64,000 nucleotides of DNA from positions 155,547,828-155,611,827 of the forward strand of contig OW121740.1 of NCBI GenBank assembly GCA_933228675.1. The letters run 5' to 3'. The notes beneath the pieces are model-generated. The model was given only the letters and a program-made list of their open reading frames with translations. It was not told where the DNA came from and searched no databases. This stretch comes from Stomorhina lunata. Lineage: Eukaryota > Arthropoda > Insecta > Diptera > Rhiniidae. Each line of letters starts with the position of its first letter. Position 1 is the stretch's first letter. This document shows positions 48,691 to 58,189 of the stretch, piece by piece. Made by a program: the position numbers and the translations under genes.

Positions 48691-49060
48691 GAAAATATCT
48701 AAAAAAAAATATAAAAATCTAAAATTGTTTAATATTAGAATTTATTTCTGTTTTGAAAATTATTCGCAAAATTTAAAAAAATATTCCCAATGTTTACAAA
48801 AATGATAATGTCGTGGTAACAATGTTCGAGATTATATTTCTTTGTTCTCTCGAACCATGCATTTTGTTGTTATAAATTGGATTTTGATTCGTTTCTTGCC
48901 TATTTTGTTTTTGTCTTTTCTATAAAAAATCGGCACCAACCAGCTCTTTTAACATCCAAATTCCAATTGAATGATTTTAATACTCATTTTCACGAGTTTT
49001 ATTAATGATCGTAGTATTTACGAAAATTTCAAATACACATTGGCTACTGGTGGTATGGAC
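48690..49060 (-). mobile_element. dispersed element, inverted copy 2 with partial tandem copy
   Basis: Reverse complement of 12548-12915 with scattered differences: AACAATGTTCGAGATTATAT, GGCACCAACCAGCTC, CGAGTTTTATTAATGATCG, ending TGGTGGTATGGACTGCCT. A partial direct duplicate of its outer end follows at 49069-49172 (CACGAGTTTTATTCATGATC ... GGTGGTATGTGCTGCCT). Both main copies abut A/T minisatellite on their inner side. Confidence 0.78.
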
Positions 49061-49172
49061 TGCCTACAAATTCCAACTAAATGATTTTAATACTCTTATT
49101 CACGAGTTTTATTCATGATCGTGATATTTACGAAAATTTAAAGAATTCGGCTACTGGTGGTATGTGCTGCCT

Positions 49173-49865
49173 ACTCCTGGTTATAATGTTACCAATTTGT
49201 ATCTTTTTTCTCCCCTAATTTCAAAAACTGTCGTATGCATATTTGGTACTTTTTTGGCACCAATTGAATTCGTTACATTTTTTTTGTACGCAGTTAACAT
49301 ATTGTTCCTATTCGTATTACTTTATGAGAAGTTAAGTTATAATTTTATACCTTTTTTGCCCATTTTATCAGCCAAAATTAAAAAAGTACTAAATATGTGT
49401 TGAATATTTTTTCACATTTATTGACTGCAGTACAAAGTTTCCTTCTATATTCATTGGTTCAAAATATAACAATGGGTTAAAAGTAGTACCAAAAAAACTA
49501 TTTTCACCATTTTTCTCCCCCTATCGGGCACATGCGCAACAACTTTGCTAAAAAGCATAATATGATCAAACGCTTAGTTTACTATTCTATAAAGGACATA
49601 TCTTTTACTTTAAAAGTTATTATGTTATCAATTTTCCCTCTTTTATCAGCTAATTTCAAAAATGTCCATATACATATTTGGTACTTCTTTGGTACCAATT
49701 GAATGCGGTACATTCTATTCAAAAGCAGTAAACAAATTGTTAACATTCATATTACTTTATGAGATGTTAAGTTATTATTTTATCCCTTTTTTGTCCATTT
49801 TGGCAGCCGAAATCAAAAAAAGTACCAAGTACGTGTCAAATAATTTGTTCACATTTAAAAATTTT
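49173..49865. repeat. pair of about 235-bp direct repeats (TTTGGTACTT...CACCAATTGAAT)
   Basis: Segments 49185-49425 and 49630-49860 are diverged direct copies: ATATTTGGTACTTTTTTGGC / ATATTTGGTACTTCTTTGG, ATTACTTTATGAGAAGTTAA / ATTACTTTATGAGATGTTAA, CCCTTTTTTGTCCATTTT. Between them lie a GGTTCAAAATATAACAATGG block, repeated again at about 50460-50520, and a stray 132-bp-repeat unit. The plus-strand frames 49164-49403 and 49662-49883 correspond to each other but differ by indels and have no recognised domain. Unclassified repetitive DNA. Confidence 0.7.
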
Positions 49866-50405
49866 TGTAGAATTTTTTTCTAAAAGAAAACATTTTGTAT
49901 AATAAAAAGAAATTTTATATAAACATTTTAAGTGCAAAAATACTTTCTTCGAACAAATTTTTATATAAAATTTTTCGATACAAAAATTTTTATAGAAAAT
50001 ATTTTCGATACAAAAATTTTTATAGAAATTTTCTTCGATACAAAAGTTTTTATAGAAAATTCTCTTTGATAGAAAAATTTGTGTAACAATTTTTTTTTAT
50101 AAGTTTTAATTTTATAATTTTTTTATATAAAAATTTAATAGAATTTTTTTTTTGTATTTAAAATTTTTATAGAAAATTTTTAGACAAAAAATTTGTACAG
50201 AAAAAAAAATTTTATATAAGAATTTTTGTACATTTTTTTTTTTTTTAACATTTTTTGATATAAAAATTTTTCGATGTATAGAAAATTTTTCAATATAAAA
50301 TTTGTATAGAAAATTTTTCATTATAAACATTTTTATAGAAAAATTTTCAATATAAAAATTTTTATAGAAAATTTTTCCATATAAAAATTTTTAAAGGAAA
50401 GTTTT
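49866..50405. repeat. A/T minisatellite of the 42-46-kb type
   Basis: About 29-bp units, CGATACAAAAATTTTTATAG and variants, similar to the 41980-45900 array and inserted between copies of the TTTGGTACTT repeat. The two frames called across it (49895-50086 + and 50112-50330 -) are YRKF/IEKF by-products. Confidence 0.9.
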
Positions 50406-50724
50406 TATATATATTTTATTTCATATTGAAGTATATACAAAGTTTCTTTTTACACTCTTTGGTTCAAAAGATAACAGTGGGTTAAAAATAGTACCAAAAA
50501 AACTATGTTCACCCTTTTTCACCCCCAATCGGTCATAGTTTCAAAAAAGTACCAAACACCTGTCTACTTATTTTTATAGCTGTTTACCCAAGGAGATATT
50601 ACGTTTTCAATTTTTCCCCTTTTTAACCCCCTTAAAGGCAACAAAAAAGTCCCTTCTTACTTTTATCAAAATCGTTAGAGCAGTTTTCGAGATAGCTATT
50701 CTATATACAATATATATGTGACCC
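50406..50724. repeat. third partial copy of the GGTACTTTTTT-type dispersed repeat
   Basis: GAAGTATATACAAAGTTTC, GGTTCAAAAGATAACAGTGG and TAGTACCAAAAAAACTATG match 49425-49515. The rest (GCAACAAAAAAGTCCCTTC, CGTTAGAGCAGTTTTCGAG) resembles the AGGGGTAAAA/GTACTTTTT sequence at 52.6-54 kb. Confidence 0.65.
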
Positions 50725-50818
50725 GGTCTATGAAAAGGGAAAAGGTTTCTTATGACTCAAAAACAAAATTAGCTAATTTTTCGAAATTTCGTTTGAGTCA
50801 TAAGCCTCTTCATAGACA
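50725..50818. mobile_element. small foldback element (GTCTATGA...TCATAGAC)
   Basis: The inverted arms have an outer part, GTCTATGA (50726-50733) with TCATAGAC (50810-50817), and an inner part, CTTATGACTCAAA (50749-50761) with TTTGAGTCATAAG (50792-50804). Between the left parts is a short AGGGAAAAGG insertion. The loop contains AATTAGCTAATT, itself palindromic. This looks like a MITE or foldback element. No clear target duplication is seen. Confidence 0.6.
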
Positions 50819-52599
50819 GCCGCTTGCCGCGTGCATTGGCCTTCTACCTTTCAAGATATAAGATTTATACAATATATTCTGGTATAAATCTGTACCTTTA
50901 AGGTCTGTATTATGAACTTGCCCATCCCTGGATATCTGTTAAGGTGTTTGTATAACTGTTTAAAGTTCTCTACAAAAAGCCGGTCAAAATGCCAACAAGA
51001 GCAGATTACTTGAATTTTTAAAATGTTTATAAATGTAACTACGAGAACATAAAGCCTTAAATTGCCGATGCTATTGGTTAGTTGTAGTAGATGATGTTGG
51101 TGCTGCTGCTTTCTGGTGATGATGATGATGATGGTGGCAACATACAAACAATTATTGACCAAAAATAGTCAGCCAAGTTAAAATGTGTACTAAGAGTAAT
51201 GTATACATGTGTGTCTGATTAAATGTTATTGGCCAAATTTACCTTTAGCTGTTATTTTTATCCAAAAAGCATTTATATGTCTGTCTGTCCGACGTCATAT
51301 AACTTTATTTAATGTTTAACTTTAAATACTAAATATGGCTAGTTTCTAGCGGTTTGAAGTATTTTTCTATGTATTTCTAACAGTTTAAATGTTTATGTGT
51401 TTGTTAATGGTTCCAAACTAGGTATCAAACTCATACAAAACCATTCTTACAACCATAAGTCCATAAGTCCGTCCTTTTTAATGTCTGTCATTCTGTCTTC
51501 TAGTCTAAATATCACCAAATACCTAAGAGGTACTGCAAAGCAAACATAAATGTTCAGAGCCCAGTTTGCACTTGCGCAAACCTCAATAACAAGTAACAAG
51601 CGCTGGAATAAAGGTCTCAAGACAGGTTACTCTGGCTTTTTTTTTAGTTTGTTTTCAAAGCCTGTAGAGATTTATCCATTTCATTGTTTTTGTTGTTGTA
51701 GTGGTTCGGCTTGTTTTCCTCACTTAAAGCTTTTCGCGTCTATTGTCAGTTGTAACAAAATTTGATATTACAAATATTATAACAGATTTTCTATTTTTTG
51801 CTTTGATATTTTCTAACGCTGAGACTTTAATTAAAATTTTGATTGCATTTGATGGGGTTTATGTTTGTTTCTGGGTTTCAGAATTTTTTTTTTCTGCTTT
51901 TTGTAATTATTTTTACTGCGTGTGGCTTTTATGGCGTTTTCCTTAATAATTTTAAATTTTCCATAAAACAGGTTAACATTTTTATGGGTGTAGTAATTTG
52001 CCTTAACGGTCAAACAAATTAGGAATTTTTTATAAGTAAATTGATTTTTTATTATTTCTTTGTAAAAAAGGAAAGGCATGTTAGAATTTTGTAACATGCA
52101 GGTGGTTTTTTTAATGAGACCTTATGAAAAATAATTGAAAGGAAACTGCAGGAAATTAAACAGCTTTATATAGTATAATTTAACTAAGGAATTTAATTTC
52201 TCGAGTTTGATATAAAATTCTGTTTAAGAAACGTCATATCACCAAATGTCAAATCAGTCTACATATAACCAAAATTTTAACCACAGTTCTTTATGGCCAA
52301 AATTTTAATCAAATAATAACAAAAATTCATTTTATATTTCCCTATAATTAAAATCGCGTAAAGTCATCAATTTTTCTTTATGTCGAGAGCCTATATTCAA
52401 TACCGACAATGAACCAAATAGAATATTTTTAATGAGTGGCGAAAAACTGTTTAATGTCCAAAATATTTGAATAGAAGTAAATATTTCTTTAACAATACAT
52501 TTAAGACAAAGTTCTAAAATAGAACTATTTTCCATGATTTTTATTACAAAAGATGTAACTAGTTTCCGAATAAAAAGTGATTTTGAAAAAAAATTATTT
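50819..52599. other. single-copy spacer with GAT microsatellite
   Basis: Unique sequence with a GAT trinucleotide run (about 51114-51135), a GTCTGTCTGTCCG tract near 51280 and a GTCCGTCC tract near 51470. Frames of 60-100 codons on both strands (50851, 51550, 51743, 51831, 52332) overlap one another and show no domains. Nothing is supported as a gene. Confidence 0.5.
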
Positions 52600-54060
52600 C
52601 ATAGACGGTATTGAATATAGGATCTCAATATATAAAATTTTAACATGACTGACTGATCAATCATCACCCAGATCAAACGGCTAAAGCTATAGAGCTGAAA
52701 TCTTGACAGGGAGTACATTTTTGATGTATAGATACGCTGAGAAAGAATTTTTGGAAATTCGGAAAGAATCAGTAACGCTGTATCTCTGGAAGCAAACTCG
52801 ACATGATCAAAATTGAAATTACTTACTTTTTGGAAAATAGAATGAATAGGAGGTATAAACAAATTTGGTACTTCTTTTACCCGTGTGTATCTTCTGAACC
52901 TATAAATAAATATAGAATCAATAGTTGTACATGAAAAACTTTAAATTATTTAGGAGAAAAGCTATAATTCTTATCTTTGTATATAAATAAAATTAATATA
53001 AAATTAAAATAAAATTTAAAATTTTATAGAAAAGTCGATTGTGAGGCACAAAATATCAAATATCAAACACATGTTTAGTACTTTTTTTCAATTTAGAGGG
53101 TAAAAATCGGTAACATTATATCTTTTCTAATGAAAAGAAACAGAAACAAAAATGAAATAGATTAAAAATTATTAGTAAAAAGTAAGGTACTTTTTTAAAA
53201 ATTCGGCCCCTTAGGAGGTAAAACAGGATTGAGATTGAGCCTTTTATCTCTGAAACTAACAAAGATACAAACAAAATTGAAATTAAATTTGGATCAGCTA
53301 CAAAACTAAGTGTTTGGTCATTTTTTTTTAAATAGGACTAAAAATTGTTCGTACTTTTTTAACAAATACGTATCTTTTGGGCCAATAAACATAGAGACAC
53401 AGCTTTTGTACTTTTACTATTAAAGGGATAAAAAGGGTAAAAATCTGCTTTTTGTTTTTAAGCTTTGCATATCTTTTAATCCAAAGAAAGCCAGAAATAT
53501 AATTTATAGACGGGTCGATTGATATTTAAAAAATATAAAGTATTTGCTATTTTTTTTTTCAATTTTAAAAAACCAAATTGGTCTTATATTATCAATAAAA
53601 TGGTACGTGTTCGTTCGGTACTTTTTGGAAAACTTTCTATTCAGAGGATAAAACAAGGTATAAATTTAAGAAAAAAAAAATTAGTAAGATTATATCTCCA
53701 AAATCAAAAGCGATAGAAGCACAAGAGAAATTGAGTTTGGATCAGCTACGAAGAAGGAGACATTTTTAATACTTTTGTATTAATGCTACCAATAGAAGGT
53801 ATCTTTAGAACCCATACATATAAATATAAAATGTATACTGGAATCGATAAACATTAATCAGTTGAATGGGTATAACGGAAAACGGGTTTAAGCAGGAAAA
53901 AACGTCTTTTGAACTAATAAAACGTATTGGGGTCCTTTTTAATTAAGGGGTAGAAAGGGGTAAATGAACACTGTCCATTAAAAGCTTGTTATCAAAATAC
54001 CGGTTTTAATATATGTATATTTTAATGGGACTATCGCTTTTGAATTTAGTCAAAATCAGA
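52600..54060. repeat. degenerate dispersed repeat with GACTGACTGAT start and GTACTTTTTT blocks
   Basis: GACTGACTGATCAATCATCA, CAAACGGCTAAAGCTATAGA, GCTGAAATCTTGACAGGGAG and GAAAGAATTTTTGGAAATTC at 52647-52770 closely resemble a motif chain that I know from dispersed non-coding repeats in many insect genomes. After it, blocks of GGTACTTTTT, AGGGGTAAAA, ATATCTTTT and TTTGGATCAGCTAC (53292 and 53735) recur irregularly to about 54000. Old, nested copies are the likely explanation. The frames 52599-52862 (-) and 53519-53716 (+) are by-products. Confidence 0.6.
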
Positions 54061-54063
54061 TGA

Positions 54064-54102
54064 TTTCAAATACCTGTCATTTCAGATGACAGGTATTTGA
54101 AA
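54064..54102. repeat. perfect 17-bp inverted repeat, 5-nt loop
   Basis: TTTCAAATACCTGTCAT (54064-54080), TTCAG spacer, then ATGACAGGTATTTGAAA (54086-54102): 17 of 17 pairs. It sits just before the DINE-like copy 3, whose own 5' hairpin is missing. Confidence 0.95.
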
Positions 54103-54398
54103 CTTATTAATAGGACATACATTGGTGTAAGACCTACCTTCAAGTATAGCAAAAGATTTAGAATCACTTCCCGAGTCGATTTAACGATGTCGATCCGTCC
54201 GTCTGGCTGGCTGGACCCCGATGTAAGCCTTGTAATCAAAGAACACGCAATTTGATGAAATTTAGCTCAGATAATTTTTTTGATAGTGGGACTATGGCTA
54301 TGAAATTGGTAAAAATCTGCCTATTATTTGTGGTACCTCCCAAAATATCAATATTTTTTTTATGAAATTTAGAACAGATATTGCTTTTGTAAACCGAA

Positions 54399-54448
54399 AT
54401 TGAGGCCCTATGCTCCACTGGGAGTCAAGGATAATAGAAGAAGAAGAA
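54399..54448 (+). mobile_element. short LINE 3'-end-like fragment with GAA tail (copy 2)
   Basis: ATTGAGGCCCTATGCTCCAC, TGGGAGTCAAGGATAATAG and (GAA)n are almost identical to 7897-7949. It interrupts the DINE-like copy. The empty site is visible in copy 2 (GTAAACCAAAACCGCTGTAA, about 47351). Flanks AAACCGAA (54391-54398) and AAACCAAA (54447-54454) form an 8-bp target duplication with one mismatch. This makes it a genuine short insertion rather than a duplicated fragment. Confidence 0.75.
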
Positions 54449-54554
54449 ACCAAAATCACTGTAACAAATTTCGTTGAATTGGCCCATATTTGAACATTGC
54501 TTCAATACAAACTCTTCTGACAAAAAGCACTAAACGAGACAAATGTCACTAAAA

Positions 54555-54724
<170 letters not shown>

Positions 54725-54884
54725 TCGGTTCAAATTAAAACGTAGCTCACACATAAAATCAACTGTAGGGAATCAGTTAAATAAACATACAAATTATAGT
54801 TTTACTTGGCAATAAGTCAACATTTACCATATACTAGTATAGGGTATCATCGATTAGAGATGGACCGACTGTAGTTTGTTTTCC

Positions 54885-55006
54885 ATGCTCATGTTTTTTT
54901 AAACAAAATTAGCTTGTAAAATTCACGTTAAAAATTTTAACAAATTTCATTTCATAATTCTTACATTTTTAACATTTCAATGATCTCTATAGTCAACAGG
55001 TTGTAC
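54885..55006. other. short spacer
   Basis: AT-rich unique sequence between the DINE-like copy and the left TIR. Confidence 0.5.
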
Positions 55007-55235
55007 ACTCAGAAAAAAATCGTTGCAAAATTATTACAAAATCGAATTAACCCTTAATATTACTGATTTTCTTTATAAGCATTTCATGTTAATATAAAAT
55101 AATTTTTAAATAAAACGAAAGAAAATTAAATTATAAAAAAAGAATTATATTGAAAAACAGTTGAATATCAAGAGGATTGTCATATAAAAATGATATGTTA
55201 GTTTTTATTAATTTAAGTATTTAGATACCAATATT

Positions 55236-56064
55236 GAATAAATATTTTCACGAATTTTAAAGTTATCCGCCCCATTGTGCAAAGTTCGTTACGTTTAATA
55301 CTTTCCCTAGTTTTCTACAATGTTTCTGTTGATGTTGTTGTTATTCTATATATAACCAGAGCAACATGTTTCTCTTATTTGCTGTAAAGAGTATAGCAAC
55401 AGTTTTAACTGAGACGCGTATAAGAGAACAGTGTGACTAAGAATATTTGTAAAGCGGTTTTGTGAAGTTTATTTACAGTTTTTGTGAAAGAGTGTTTAAA
55501 GTGTTTAACTCTAAAGTTAATAAAAACATAACTTTTTAAAACTACATAAAGTGTTTTAATTTTGATTTCGGTTGTTTGCAAAAAGAATTTATTCCACGTT
55601 TTTAAAGGAAAAACGTAACAATATTCAATTCAATTGATAGTTTTTTCAGAATAAATATTTTCACGAATTTTTAAGTAATCCGCCCCATTGTGCAAAGTTC
55701 ACTTCGTTTAATTCTTCATCTAGTCTTCTAGAATGTTTCTGTTGATGTTGTTGTTATTCTGTATATAAGCAGAGCAACATGTTTCTCTTATTTGCTGTAA
55801 AGAGTATAGCAACAGTTTTAATTGAGACGCGTATAACAGAACATTATGACTAAGAATATTTGTAAAGCGGTTTTGTGAAGTTTATTTACAGTTTTTGTGA
55901 AAGAGTGTTTAAAGTGTTTAACTCTAAAGTTAATAAAAACATAACTTTGTAAAACTACATAAAGTGTTTTAATTTTGTTTTCGGTTGTTTGCAAAAAGAA
56001 TTTTTTCCACGTTTTTAAAGGAAAAACGTAACAATATTCAATTCAATTGAAAGTTTTTTTAGAA
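55236..56064. repeat. 413-bp tandem duplication with TATA-like boxes inside the TIR element
   Basis: Two direct copies, 55236-55648 and 55649-56064, are offset by exactly 413 bp from start (GAATAAATATTTTCACG) to end (AACGTAACAATATTCAATTC) and differ at a few per cent of sites. Each has CCGCCCCATTGTGCAAAGTT, a TATATAA box (55347-55355; second copy TGTATATAAGCAGAGCAAC), GAGACGCGTATAA, the AATAAAAACATAAC stretch, and an 8-bp inverted repeat ACGTTTTT/AAAAACGT. The layout of TATA, unique leader, AATAAA-like word resembles an LTR or a small Pol II unit. The constant offset argues for one duplication event. Confidence 0.85.
55347..55355 (+). promoter_or_regulatory. TATA-box-like element in 413-bp unit 1
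   Basis: TATATATAA, followed about 30 bp later by AGTATAGCAACAGTTTTAAC. The corresponding word in unit 2 (TATATAAGC, near 55762) is conserved, while neighbouring bases vary. Promoter function is inferred only. Confidence 0.3.
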
Positions 56065-56134
56065 AATTTTACTTTAGTTAAAGTTAACATCTTCCTATGT
56101 TAATTTAGTAATAAAAATATCTTTTTTCTCTGTG

Positions 56135-57416
56135 TACAAGCAACAAGTATTTTTCTGTCAGTACTTACATTTATCACATTTTTGTTTATGCTCTTAGTTA
56201 TCAATATCATCATTATCGTCATCATATTTTCATTGTCATCATTTTCATGTCTGCAGCCTGTCATAACAATTCAATATCCTGTGGAGCTCCTCTTGTTATT
56301 GAATTCATTGTCTGATTCTTCATTTTTCGCATTCTCTAGGTATGAAATGTCTATAATGCGAATTTTTTCTCGATTTTTTTTTTCGTAGTATTTTATTCAA
56401 TTTCGAAAATGACATAAATTTTCAAGTGATTGTAATGTGGGCAGATTGTGGTAGTTAAATGCATTTTTTTGGGATTAAAAGGTGATAACTTTTAAATCAA
56501 ATTTTATTTAGTGTAATTGACATATGAAAAAAATATCATAAAAATGTTTGAAATTAAAGTGGTTTATTAGTAGAACAATTTAAGAGTTTTCTTTTTTGTG
56601 ATATTTTTTTGCTTTGTGATAAAATATTACAAATTTAGACAGATATTAGTTGACAGGGTTAGTAGAGGGATAAAACAACTTTTTGAACTGCCCTCAAAAA
56701 TATGCAACCATGAGATTATTTCATTTTAAATATTGAACTCAAAGTTTTTCTTAAATTTCGACAAATTCCTTGCTTTGTCAAAATTTTGGTAATTAGACCG
56801 CAACGTCTAAATATATAAAGAAAGTCTTTCTATTATAAGTTTTCTTTTCAAAAATTATTATACTTTTTTAATTAATTTATCATCTGCATCTCTTTAGATA
56901 TAAATTGCATAATAAATTTTATTAAAAAAAAATTAATTAAAGTTATAAAAAAGTAATAAAAAAGCAAATAAATAAATAAATAATATTTTAATTCAACTTG
57001 AACTCAATTTAAACAAGTTACAAGTAGCAAAAAAAATAACAAACTACAACTTTTGCAGTAGAAAAAAAATGGAAATTGACATTTAACACCAACTAAATGC
57101 ATAAACACAGATACAAATTTAAATACTATGACATACAAATACATTGAAAGAAAAACTCATACAAGTGTTTTATAATAACATATTTATAAAGAGCTATTGC
57201 AGAAATAGAGTCATAAATCAAAAAGTTTGAAATGAGTATAATCTTAATATATTCAAGATGTTAGAAGACAGTTTTAGTTATTATTTGACTCGTATTAAAT
57301 TCTAGATTTGTATGAACTATATAAAAGCATGACAAATTTGAAAAGTTATAATAACTAACTACAAAGTAAAACACTTTGAGATTTTGTTATATATGAATGA
57401 ATAAATAAATGAATTA
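56135..57416. other. single-copy spacer with possible second ratchet-like site
   Basis: Unique AT-rich sequence with an AAAT run near 56968-56990. TTCTTCATTTTTCGCATTCT-CTAG|GTATGA at about 56316-56345 combines a fair pyrimidine tract and acceptor with a mediocre donor. The plus-strand frame 56182-56388 covers it without recognisable domains. Confidence 0.45.
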
Positions 57417-57570
57417 ACCCAGCAAACAGTATTGATGTCAAGAATCAGGAGGTTCTTTAAATCGCAATTGTTTGAAAAAAATTCAACAGAATTTATTTTT
57501 TAAATTGATTTAAATTTTTATTTTATTGAATGTATCTGAATATATATTCAAATCCCAATGTTTGCTGGGT
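57417..57570. mobile_element. 154-bp MITE with ACCCAGCAAACA termini
   Basis: Terminal inverted repeats ACCCAGCAAACA (57417-57428) and TGTTTGCTGGGT (57559-57570) match in all 12 positions. The interior is AT-rich and non-coding. No certain target duplication is seen. A similar end, ACCCAGCGAACAG, stands alone at about 23159. Confidence 0.7.
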
Positions 57571-58124
57571 CATATGTAAACACTACAACTTTATATTGAA
57601 TAATATTTACAAATTGTGTTCACAGCTTTAAGGATTCCCCCACCCCAATCCTCAAAGTCTTACACATGGTTACAATTATTTGTATACCGTTACAAATACA
57701 GTCGTTACTAATACATTTACATACAAAAAATACTACCCAGTTCTTCTCGTTCGAATCCTGTCGTTATGCCAACTCTATATTTCCATAAGTCTTTAGAGAC
57801 CACCACATCATGATTGTAGCAGGAGTCGAATATAATTTAGATCAGGTACAAAACCTACCTTATCCAGGTCGCCATATTTACAACTACTGTTATGTTGCCT
57901 TGTAACAAAAGCAACAAAAATGAAATGGAAATTTTTATAGGAAAAATTCAAAAACAAAATCTATAGAATTGCTATAAACGATTTTCAATATATGGGATAA
58001 TTGAAGACACTTGGGTATAAATAGAAAAAAAAGGGCAATAAATGAACAGATGTAGTAACATACGTATATTGGTAATTAAGTTATAAATGCAGATAAAAGT
58101 CAATGGATGTAAATAAATAAAAAA
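57571..58124. other. single-copy spacer
   Basis: Unique sequence with a slightly GC-richer part (57620-57900). CGTTCGAATCC at about 57749 resembles a tRNA B box, but no A box or cloverleaf can be built around it. Confidence 0.5.
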
Positions 58125-58185
58125 CTACAAAAAAGTATAAAGTTGGTCAAGCCAGACTTTGTGATACCCTACACCCTAAATTTTT
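58125..58185 (-). mobile_element. 3' end of a DINE/Helentron-like element, inverted
   Basis: AGTTGGTCAAGCCAGACTTT followed by GTGATACCCTACACC reads on the minus strand as GGGTATCACAAAG plus a CTGG...CCA-type hairpin and TTTATACTTT. This is the same end structure as 37050-37100. The rest of the element is replaced by the A/T array that begins at 58190. Confidence 0.6.
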
Positions 58186-58189
58186 AGCA

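Larger units (their letters stand above)
55007..56134. mobile_element. 1.1-kb TIR element with TA target site (Tc1/mariner-like or MITE)
   Basis: TTGTACACTCAGAAAAAA (55001-55018) faces TTTTTTCTCTGTGTACAA (56123-56140), so the ends are inverted repeats matching at 16 of 18 positions. Reading the element as CACTCAG...CTCTGTG leaves a TA on each side, as in Tc1/mariner-type insertions. Looser complementarity continues inward (TTATTAC and TTAAC words on both sides). The interior is a 413-bp tandem duplication and has no transposase frame. Superfamily assignment is tentative. Confidence 0.65.

Noticed and set aside
57740..57765. tRNA B-box-like CGTTCGAATCC
   Set aside because: No A box upstream and no cloverleaf can be formed.
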